Shown here: positions 1 through 5,109 of the stretch, piece after piece
Position numbering within the stretch: position 1 is the stretch's first letter
How the letters are laid out: every line of letters begins with the position of its first letter
From: a bacterium
Lineage (GTDB): Bacteria; UBP13; UBA5359
Assembly (NCBI GenBank): GCA_028699365.1
Contig: JAQVUQ010000185.1
Span: forward strand, 1-5,917
Direction of reading: 5' to 3'
DNA length: 5,917 nt
Translations under genes and position numbers: made by a program
The notes under the pieces: generated by a model
What the model was told of the DNA's origin: nothing
Seen by the model: the letters and a program-made list of their open reading frames with translations, nothing else
Databases searched by the model: none

Positions 1-824
1 GCAAGCCACAGAGCTGACATATACAGGCCGATAAGGATACCGGCCGATGACATTACGGCTCCGATGCTGCCGAAGAAATGCAGCGGCCGTCGTATATATT
101 TGGTCAGCAGAGTGACCGTCAACAGATCGAAGAAGCCTCTGGCAAAACGCTCCCAGCCGTACTTGGATGTCCCGTAAAGACGAGGATGATGCTCCACTTC
201 TATCTCCGCCACCTTGAACCCGCGCCAGTGCGCCAGGACAGGAATATAGCGGTGAAGCTCACCGTAAAGTTCTATCTCCTGCACCACCTCGCGGCGGTAA
301 GCCTTGAAGCCACAGTTGAAATCGTGAAGGTCAAGGCCGGACATAGCTGCAGTCACCCGGTTGAAGAGCTTTGAAGGCAACGTCTTGGATACGGGATCGT
401 ACCGCTTGAACTTCCAGCCGGAAACCAGATCGTACCCCTCGTCTAATTTGGACAGAAAGCGAGGTATCTCACCTGGCTCGTCCTGAAGATCGGCGTCCAT
501 GGTGACGATAATGCGTCCGCAGGCCGACTTAAAGGCACAGTCCAGGGCTGCAGCCTTGCCGAAGTTGCGCCGGAAGGCTATGATCCGTATCCTCGGATCT
601 TCCTGTCTCAGGGAACGCAGAACCTGTCGGCTCCCGTCCCGGCTGCCGTCATCCACAAAGATTATCTCATAATCATAGTTCTGCTCACTCAGAACCTTCT
701 TCAAAGCCTGATACAGATGCGGCAGCGCATCCTCCTCGTTGTAGACGGGAATTACCAGGCTGAGCATTACTTCCGCTTTATCGGACAGATCACCAACGTC
801 TTTGCACCCGAGCTGAGTATTCAC
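1..824 (-). CDS. DPM1-like family 2 glycosyltransferase (polyprenyl-phosphate sugar transferase), C-terminus cut by window edge
   Basis: The reading frame is open from a GTG at 822-824 to the window edge, giving 274 residues with no stop. The N-terminal half is a GT-A fold: LVIPVYNEE (23-31), FVDDGSRDGS (56-65) and MDADLQD (109-115), where the DxD would bind metal and nucleotide-sugar. FNCGFKAYRR (169-178), HRYIPVLAHWRGF (191-203) and YGTSKYGW (217-224) are hallmarks of bacterial DPM1-like enzymes. Those enzymes transfer a sugar from UDP- or GDP-sugar to undecaprenyl phosphate at the cytoplasmic membrane face. A hydrophobic segment begins near residue 248 and is probably the first of two C-terminal membrane helices, the second lying beyond the window. 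The GTG start is preferred because AGAGAGG lies 8 bases upstream; an in-frame ATG 19 codons later (765-767) has a poorer ribosome site. The gene follows lptC-like after 19 bases and is probably cotranscribed. The family call is strong; the sugar is unknown. Confidence 0.93.
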   Translation of the reverse strand, partial: MNTQLGCKDVGDLSDKAEVMLSLVIPVYNEEDALPHLYQALKKVLSEQNYDYEIIFVDDGSRDGSRQVLRSLRQEDPRIRIIAFRRNFGKAAALDCAFKSACGRIIVTMDADLQDEPGEIPRFLSKLDEGYDLVSGWKFKRYDPVSKTLPSKLFNRVTAAMSGLDLHDFNCGFKAYRREVVQEIELYGELHRYIPVLAHWRGFKVAEIEVEHHPRLYGTSKYGWERFARGFFDLLTVTLLTKYIRRPLHFFGSIGAVMSSAGILIGLYMSALWL

Positions 825-832
825 GGTCAAAA

Positions 833-840
833 CCTCTCTT
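833..840 (-). promoter_or_regulatory. Ribosome binding site for the DPM1-like GT2 (decides the GTG start)
   Basis: On the minus strand this reads AAGAGAGG, followed by 8 bases and then GTG at 824-822. It is the clearest Shine-Dalgarno-like site near this start and sits in the 19-base gap after the lptC-like stop codon. It supports the GTG over the internal ATG at 767, which has only GGAAGTA in front of it. Confidence 0.6.
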
Positions 841-843
841 TTT

Positions 844-1437
844 CTATTCAGAGAAATCAAGTCTAACCTTGCCTCTGATCGATATATCCTCGAAACCGGC
901 ATCCGCTTCCATTCTATCGCCATTCAGCTTCCAGCCGTGTCCGGAAACGGATACGCCTTTATCGCCCTGCAGCAACTCTCTCTTGCCGATATAACTAAGA
1001 CGACCGACCTCAAGCTTCAGTCCCTTACCGGACTGTCCGCTGACGCCCTCAAATGCCTGCCAGTCGCCCTCATTCGGCCTGTAAGCAATCCTGGGTGCCG
1101 TTAGAATCAGTTGCGGCAGGTTATGCCTGAACAGTATCGTTTTAGTCTCTCTCATGGATACGTCCTGATTATCGGCCTTAAGAGTACCGGCGGTCATTTC
1201 CCACAGCCTGTGAGTTCCCTGATAGCCCGTAACGACGCTGTCGTAAGTTTCCATTCTCTTTACGCCCTCAAGCATTCGGCCGGCCTCGGTGAACGGAACT
1301 TTTTCAGCGACAACGTCCTCCGTCTGCCGGTTGTCGCTTCGTTTAACATCAGGCAGAGGCGCCAACAGAATATAGAGGGACAGGCCCGCCAGGACGGGAA
1401 GAATCGAAATCTTCGCTATGCTTCCCAGGATTTTCAA
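844..1437 (-). CDS. lptC: LptC-like LPS export protein, inner-membrane anchored
   Basis: This 197-residue protein matches the usual size of LptC, about 190 residues. Residues 9-27 form one hydrophobic segment that would anchor it in the inner membrane, followed by a charged linker (about 29-60). The rest is beta-strand-rich and repetitive, with short patches such as MTAGTLKADN and LKLEVGRLSYIG, as expected for the periplasmic LptC/OstA beta-jellyroll. In the Lpt system LptC receives LPS from the LptBFG transporter and passes it to LptA; no lptA or lptB gene is visible here. The start is a TTG (1437-1435) overlapping the TGA stop of the upstream metallophosphatase as TTGA, with GGGAG just upstream, so translation is probably coupled. 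The assignment rests on topology, size, strand pattern and envelope context, since LptC sequences are weakly conserved; another LptC/YrbK-type periplasmic protein is the main alternative. Confidence 0.8.
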   Translation of the reverse strand: MKILGSIAKISILPVLAGLSLYILLAPLPDVKRSDNRQTEDVVAEKVPFTEAGRMLEGVKRMETYDSVVTGYQGTHRLWEMTAGTLKADNQDVSMRETKTILFRHNLPQLILTAPRIAYRPNEGDWQAFEGVSGQSGKGLKLEVGRLSYIGKRELLQGDKGVSVSGHGWKLNGDRMEADAGFEDISIRGKVRLDFSE

Positions 1438-2159
1438 CGGTCTCCCAACTCCAATAACTCAGATCGCCATCTGCCGCCGCTTTTTACAATCCTTCCCAGA
1501 TATTCGGCACCATAGCCGGCCTGGGCCACAAGAGTGTTGCCGACGGTTACGCCTTCCGGCAGGATATGATGGCTGTGCCCACCGATTATTATATCAAAAA
1601 TCTTCATCTCTTCCGCCAGCCGGACATCCTGCTCCATACCCTGATGGCTAAGCAGAATCAGCATATCGGTCTCATCCTTCAGACGCTCCGTTGCACGTTG
1701 CAGGGCCTTCTTCACCGGGATGAAACGAAAGGGCGATATGCGCTCGGCCGAAAAGCCCCGGATCATGTCGGGACCGATTCCCGTTACACCCACCCTGCAA
1801 CCGCCGACGTTCACTTCAAGACGTGTGCGACAGATACGCGGTACGCCCTCCGGCTCAACCAGGTTGGCACAAAGTACCGGGAATCCGGCACAGGCCAGTT
1901 TGAGGCGCATAATCCCTGGAAACGGGTGGAACTCCCTGTTTCCCATAGCCATGGCGGCATAGCCCAGATCCGTCATCCGGCGCAGCACCGGCTCTCCGCC
2001 GGGCCTCATACCTATATTGCCGGCGGAAACGGCATCGCCTCCATCCAGCAGCAGCCCCATTCTGCCGGCTATAATACTCCTGATACGCTCCGTGCTGTCG
2101 ATATCGAGCTTGCCGTGCAAGTCATTGGTATGGTAAATCATCAGCCCTTCATTGCTCAT
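1434..2159 (-). CDS. Metallophosphatase of the 5'-nucleotidase/UshA type, catalytic domain only, cytoplasmic
   Basis: The 241-residue protein carries the calcineurin-like two-metal site in order: NDLHG (12-16; D13, H15), GGDAVSAG (40-47; D42), GN at 73-74, LSHQG (170-174; H172) and GGHSHH (193-198; H195, H197). This is the N-terminal catalytic domain of 5'-nucleotidases and UDP-sugar hydrolases; the C-terminal substrate-binding domain of full-length enzymes (over 500 residues) is absent. There is no signal peptide, as the first metal motif begins at residue 12, so it is probably cytoplasmic. The motif normally read GNHEFD is GNREFH (73-78), which changes both positions of the UshA catalytic His/Asp dyad. 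The substrate is unknown; an envelope-precursor nucleotide or phosphoester is a guess from its neighbours. ATG 2159-2157 is the only start, since an in-frame stop lies shortly upstream with no other start codon between. It overlaps the lptC-like start. Confidence 0.88.
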   Translation of the reverse strand: MSNEGLMIYHTNDLHGKLDIDSTERIRSIIAGRMGLLLDGGDAVSAGNIGMRPGGEPVLRRMTDLGYAAMAMGNREFHPFPGIMRLKLACAGFPVLCANLVEPEGVPRICRTRLEVNVGGCRVGVTGIGPDMIRGFSAERISPFRFIPVKKALQRATERLKDETDMLILLSHQGMEQDVRLAEEMKIFDIIIGGHSHHILPEGVTVGNTLVAQAGYGAEYLGRIVKSGGRWRSELLELGDR

Positions 2160-2197
2160 TCTCTCAAGCCCCTTATACAGCCGTCAGCACAGATAAG

Positions 2198-2225
2198 ATA
2201 ATCATGTTAATAATAGCATGATTAT
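2198..2225. repeat. Inverted repeat (9-bp arms) surrounding an extended -10 sequence
   Basis: The arms ATAATCATG (2198-2206) and CATGATTAT (2217-2225) are perfect reverse complements separated by 10 bases. The repeat begins directly after the stop codon of the DUF616-type gene and lies 39 bases upstream of the metallophosphatase start. No run of T follows on the minus strand and the stem is AT-rich, so it is a poor intrinsic terminator. Because the spacer contains a -10-like sequence, an operator for a dimeric regulator is an alternative reading. The symmetry is seen directly; its role is inferred. Confidence 0.55.
2210..2218 (-). promoter_or_regulatory. Candidate extended -10 promoter for the metallophosphatase-lptC-GT2 operon
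   Basis: The minus strand reads TGCTATTAT, an extended -10 (TGn plus TATTAT, five of six matches to TATAAT). No convincing -35 hexamer lies 16-18 bases upstream, which extended -10 promoters tolerate. Transcription would start near 2203, giving a leader of about 44 bases before the ATG at 2159. It lies between the arms of the inverted repeat at 2198-2225. It would allow the downstream operon to be expressed independently of the AT-rich block. Confidence 0.45.
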
Positions 2226-2247
2226 TCAGGTTTGCGAGAAAACCTGA
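2226..2247 (-). repeat. 8-bp hairpin at the 3' end of the DUF616-type gene
   Basis: TCAGGTTT (2226-2233) and AAACCTGA (2240-2247) pair perfectly around the 6-base loop GCGAGA. On the minus strand this stem covers the last codons and the TGA stop of the DUF616-type gene. It is followed immediately by the inverted repeat at 2225-2198. There is no uninterrupted U-tract, so a role as an intrinsic terminator is doubtful; 3'-end protection of the mRNA is another possibility. Confidence 0.4.
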
Positions 2248-2996
2248 GCGTAATCCAGATAACTTCTTCTTTGAACATGCCTGAAGCGCTTGAAATACCG
2301 GTGTCTCCAGAAATTACCAGGTATGACCGAGTAATCAATCCCGTTCTTCCAGAAAACGTAATTGGCACTTAGCTGATCCCGTTGAGAATAGTTGCTTACT
2401 TCCTGCCACCAGTCTTCCATTGCTTTGATAACGGATGTTTCGTTATGTCGCCTCATGATTATGGTTCCACAAATCAAGCCGTTTTCGGCAGGATATCCTT
2501 CGTCTTTATACCTTTCCATCTGTTTTGTGACCATGGCTTCATGTTCCATTTTATTCTTGATGACCGTTTCTGCTTCCTTGTAGATGCAGTTCCTGTCCTG
2601 ATGCAGGAAAAAAGCCATATTATTGTCTCGCAGACAGGAATAGATGAAAGATGAAGGGTCCTTCTTAATCAGAAAATTGGCATCAACCCACATGCTGATA
2701 TCATAATCATGGAAAAACTTATGCGGTAATAATTTATAATATCTTGAGGAGACACGAGGGTTCCTCAGAAAAAAATCCATCGGTAATCTCTGCCACGGAT
2801 TGGGAAGCTTCTGTTCTTCATTACTATCACTGAACACAAAGAAATCTATTTCAGGATTAATAAAGGAAGGTTGCCTTATAACGTCGCAATCACCACTTAC
2901 AGTAGTATAAATACAGATCCTTTCTTTACGTGAGTTCTGGTGGAAACGTTCGTTATTTTTCTTTTGGAACAATGAAAAAATAACCGATCTATCCAT
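2226..2996 (-). CDS. TOD1/MUCI70 (DUF616)-type glycosyltransferase-like protein
   Basis: The 256-residue protein looks like the TOD1/MUCI70 glycosyltransferase-like family (PF04765, formerly DUF616), found in bacterial polysaccharide clusters and plant cell-wall glycosylation. Visible features are ICIYTTVSGDCD (27-38), RVSSRYYKLLPHKFF (81-95), WVDANF (103-108, a candidate metal/nucleotide-sugar acidic motif), LHQDRNCIYKEA (131-142), NGLICGTIIMRRHN (172-185) and RDQLSANYVFWKNG (206-219). No signal peptide or membrane segment is seen, so it is probably cytosolic or membrane-peripheral. The frame stays open to an ATG at 3113 (295 residues), but ATG 2996 is preferred: GGGAAGAG lies 7 bases upstream, and the extra 39 residues do not resemble the family and have no good ribosome site. 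The gene is much more AT-rich than its flanks (sampled lines 33% and 40% G+C), suggesting recent transfer. Acceptor and donor sugar are unknown. Confidence 0.8.
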   Translation of the reverse strand: MDRSVIFSLFQKKNNERFHQNSRKERICIYTTVSGDCDVIRQPSFINPEIDFFVFSDSNEEQKLPNPWQRLPMDFFLRNPRVSSRYYKLLPHKFFHDYDISMWVDANFLIKKDPSSFIYSCLRDNNMAFFLHQDRNCIYKEAETVIKNKMEHEAMVTKQMERYKDEGYPAENGLICGTIIMRRHNETSVIKAMEDWWQEVSNYSQRDQLSANYVFWKNGIDYSVIPGNFWRHRYFKRFRHVQRRSYLDYAQVFSQT

Positions 2997-3003
2997 TGGA
3001 TTT

Positions 3004-3011
3004 CTCTTCCC
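3004..3011 (-). promoter_or_regulatory. Ribosome binding site favouring the start at 2996
   Basis: The minus strand reads GGGAAGAG, then 7 bases, then ATG at 2996-2994. The upstream candidate ATGs at 3113 and 3026 have only weak purine stretches before them. This is the main reason for choosing the shorter form of the DUF616-type protein. Confidence 0.45.
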
Positions 3012-3157
3012 TTTTCCGTCAGGCATCTTAACAAAGCTAACGTTGCAATTTATAATCCATCTGAAAACATCATAACATCGGATGTTTAGAAAGAAAAGAT
3101 GTCCTCTTTCCATTAACTCTGAAAAATACGAAAGAAGATTATTTTGTTGCTTTAGTA

Positions 3158-3166
3158 TGCTATAAT
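3158..3166 (+). promoter_or_regulatory. Extended -10 promoter of the plus-strand GT4 gene
   Basis: TGCTATAAT is a perfect extended -10 element (TGn followed by the consensus TATAAT at 3161-3166). The -35 region 17 bases upstream (around 3138-3143) is AT-rich but does not match TTGACA. Transcription would begin near 3173, leaving a leader of about 30 bases before the ATG at 3203. It lies in the AT-rich region between two divergent genes, and no other promoter upstream of the GT4 gene is as good. Confidence 0.7.
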
Positions 3167-3202
3167 TCAGTGAAATTTTGAAAGTAACGATTGGTTGCCG
3201 AT

Positions 3203-3949
3203 ATGAGGATAAACTTTACGACAGAACCGAAACCTTATTGGATTCTTGGCCGGTGGGCAGAGGAGTTTGCCGGACGAATCCCGGGAGCTACTATCACTCA
3301 CCTGACTCCGGATCAGCAGGCAGACGTTAATGTTTTTATAAATTATGCTTTATACAGCAAAGGACCTTATAAATCCCTATGCGTCTTCACTCATAAGGAA
3401 CGAGACAGAAAGCTATCAAAACGTTTTGATATTATCAGCCGTGACTGCGACTGGTGCTTTGCACAATCAGACTACACCATGTCGCTGCTTCCGGCAAATA
3501 AATCGTCCAAGTTAAAAATAGGCATTGGAGACCAGTTCTATAAAAAAGAGATCGTAATCGGCATAAGCGGCCGGCCGTATTCAAGCAAAAGGAAAAGGTT
3601 TGAATGGGTCAAGGAGCTGGAAAAGATAGCCGGTATCAGGATTATGTGGACCAACAGTCGTCTTCCATATGATGAATTAGCGGATTTCTATAAGGCGGTA
3701 GACTACTTCCTGGTAACGAGCGAAGTGGAAGGGGGGCCGATGTGTATCAAGGAAGCTATCGCCATGGGCAAGCCGGTAATCACTACAAAAGTCGGATGGT
3801 ATAACGAGTTTCCGGTTTTAACCTACGATAATCTGTACGAATTAAAAAACATCGTAAGAAAGCTTGTTGTAGACAAGAGTGATTGGGATTTGGGCGCAAA
3901 GCAGATTGAAGATAAAGCATCGGAATTATTGTCTCAATTCATCCGTTAA
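3203..3949 (+). CDS. Compact family 4 (GT-B) glycosyltransferase
   Basis: The C-terminal half has the GT4 nucleotide-sugar signature: DYFLVTSEVEGGPMCIKEAI (167-186) followed by AMGKPVITTKVGW, with E176 and E184 spaced as the family's E-x7-E motif. The N-terminal Rossmann-like domain is short (about 115 residues), with FINYALY (45-51) and LCVFTHKERD (59-68). At 248 residues it is well below the usual 350-400 of GT4 enzymes, yet no frameshift is visible, so it appears to be a naturally small member. No signal peptide or membrane helix is seen. An in-frame TTG at 3191 could add four residues, but ATG 3203 gives a start (MRINFTTEP) more typical of the family; neither has a strong ribosome site. 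The gene is transcribed against all its neighbours, from the promoter at 3158-3166, and its TAA overlaps the convergent stop of the LpxB-related gene. It is AT-rich like the adjacent DUF616-type gene and probably arrived with it. The sugar is unknown. Confidence 0.88.
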   Translation: MRINFTTEPKPYWILGRWAEEFAGRIPGATITHLTPDQQADVNVFINYALYSKGPYKSLCVFTHKERDRKLSKRFDIISRDCDWCFAQSDYTMSLLPANKSSKLKIGIGDQFYKKEIVIGISGRPYSSKRKRFEWVKELEKIAGIRIMWTNSRLPYDELADFYKAVDYFLVTSEVEGGPMCIKEAIAMGKPVITTKVGWYNEFPVLTYDNLYELKNIVRKLVVDKSDWDLGAKQIEDKASELLSQFIR

Positions 3950-5109
3950 CACATAGCATTTGCCAGATAACCGGCAATGGCCCGGACGCCGCCACCGCCG
4001 CCCATACGATCACGCCCGGTGCGGGACATACTATCCAACTGCTGCCGATTCCCCAAAAGCTCAAGCGTACGCCTGGCAACAACCTCCTCATCCGCAGGCA
4101 GAAGCTCCATGGCATCTCCGAGAAGGCGCTTTTGAGTTCTCAGGAAGCCTTCACTCACTTGTGGCCCTCTGCCGGGAAAGGCCAGAAGCGGACACCCCAT
4201 CCCTACGGCCTGTTCGCTGGCGGTGCCGGCTTGTCCGATAACCAGATCGGCGGCCGCCAGCAGATCACCAAAAGCTCCCCTTACAACCGTCAGCCGGGCA
4301 GAGCCGTAAACAGCTTCGGCCACCACCCCTGTGTCTATTCCTGAGATATCGCAATGCCAGCCGCTCTGCCGGATTACCAGCCCCAGCCGCTCCGTATCGA
4401 GAGTAGGCGCCATAGCCAGAAGAAAATCCAGGCCGGCCGCATACGCCGCTGCCGTACGCTCAGCTATGCGCAGCAGCACTTCCAGATTGTCATAAGCCTC
4501 CAACCGGCTTCCGGGCAGAAGCGCGATGCGAACGTTCTCCGCCGATCCCAGGTCCAACCCGGTTGTTTCCAGACAATCGAGCATCGGACTGCCGGCAAAA
4601 CGAGCATCAAGTCCTCTGCCTCTCAATTCCTCCGCTGTAGGCTCATCCCTCGTAAATATCGCCTTCGCTCTTCGCATCAAAGCGATCTCCAGGCGACGAT
4701 GCGGCCTGATGTAAGCAGAGATGGGCGTATCCACGAATACGGGGGCTTCACAGCCTCTCAAAGCCATCCACAAGGCATAGGCATCCCCTACGGCCACGGT
4801 TCTGCAGCCAGCTCGTCCGGCTCTACGGATATACGCCGTCTGAGAAGCCACCAGGCCGATAAGCCCGGACCTCAGATCCTGACGAATACGGGCGAGATGC
4901 CTGTCCCTGATGCTGAAACCTGCTCCCGGGGGCATCTCTCTGGCCGGACCGTTCACGGGTATGCCCGCCCGGAGATACGATACTCCCGGTCCGACCAACG
5001 GCAGCCCTTCCGGATCGACATCGGCTCCGCTTCGCAGAGCGGCTGCCATGGCAGCCGCCATCATATCTTCAGAGTATCCATTGCTTATAAAGAGCAGCCT
5101 GGGCTTCAT
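3946..5109 (-). CDS. Lipid-A-disaccharide-synthase-related (LpxB-like) glycosyltransferase
   Basis: This 387-residue protein is close in size to LpxB (about 380) and has its C-terminal nucleotide-binding half: IALLPGSRLEAYDNL (195-209), VIGQAGTASEQAVGMGCPLLAF (starting at 290) and GRGPQ (313-317). The N-terminus carries LLFISNGYSED (5-15), the SNG-x-x-ED start typical of the 'lipid-A-disaccharide synthase-related' family (TIGR03492 type) and unlike canonical LpxB. LpxB joins UDP-2,3-diacylglucosamine to lipid X at the inner membrane; whether this relative does so is not established, and another glycolipid disaccharide step is possible. The C-terminal RMGGGGGVRAIAGYL (368-382) looks complete. 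Its ATG (5109-5107) overlaps the stop of the upstream GT2 as ATGA, so translation is probably coupled. Its TAA stop shares a TTAA with the convergent GT4 gene. G+C is about 57% in a sampled line, like the flanks and unlike the neighbouring block. The symbol lpxB is withheld because of the divergence. Confidence 0.87.
   Translation of the reverse strand: MKPRLLFISNGYSEDMMAAAMAAALRSGADVDPEGLPLVGPGVSYLRAGIPVNGPAREMPPGAGFSIRDRHLARIRQDLRSGLIGLVASQTAYIRRAGRAGCRTVAVGDAYALWMALRGCEAPVFVDTPISAYIRPHRRLEIALMRRAKAIFTRDEPTAEELRGRGLDARFAGSPMLDCLETTGLDLGSAENVRIALLPGSRLEAYDNLEVLLRIAERTAAAYAAGLDFLLAMAPTLDTERLGLVIRQSGWHCDISGIDTGVVAEAVYGSARLTVVRGAFGDLLAAADLVIGQAGTASEQAVGMGCPLLAFPGRGPQVSEGFLRTQKRLLGDAMELLPADEEVVARRTLELLGNRQQLDSMSRTGRDRMGGGGGVRAIAGYLANAMC

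Noticed and set aside
78-374. Open frame on the plus strand opposite the DPM1-like GT2
   Set aside because: The minus strand encodes uninterrupted GT2 motifs through this whole interval, so this is a shadow.
1566-2201. Open frame (211 codons) on the plus strand opposite the metallophosphatase
   Set aside because: It mirrors the metallophosphatase codons, shows no domain, and would be incompatible with the conserved metal-site motifs being the coding strand.
3049-3054. TATAAA on the minus strand as a -10 for the DUF616-type gene
   Set aside because: It is well placed for a start at 2996, but there is no -35 match or TGn extension, and the region is so AT-rich that such hexamers are expected by chance.
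2997-3113. N-terminal extension of the DUF616-type protein from ATG 3113
   Set aside because: The extra 39 residues show no family features and have no good ribosome site, while ATG 2996 does. It cannot be fully excluded.
3957-3980. Small hairpin just after the GT4 stop (TTGCC/GGCAA) as a terminator
   Set aside because: The stem is only 5 bp, no T-run follows, and it lies inside the coding sequence of the LpxB-related gene.
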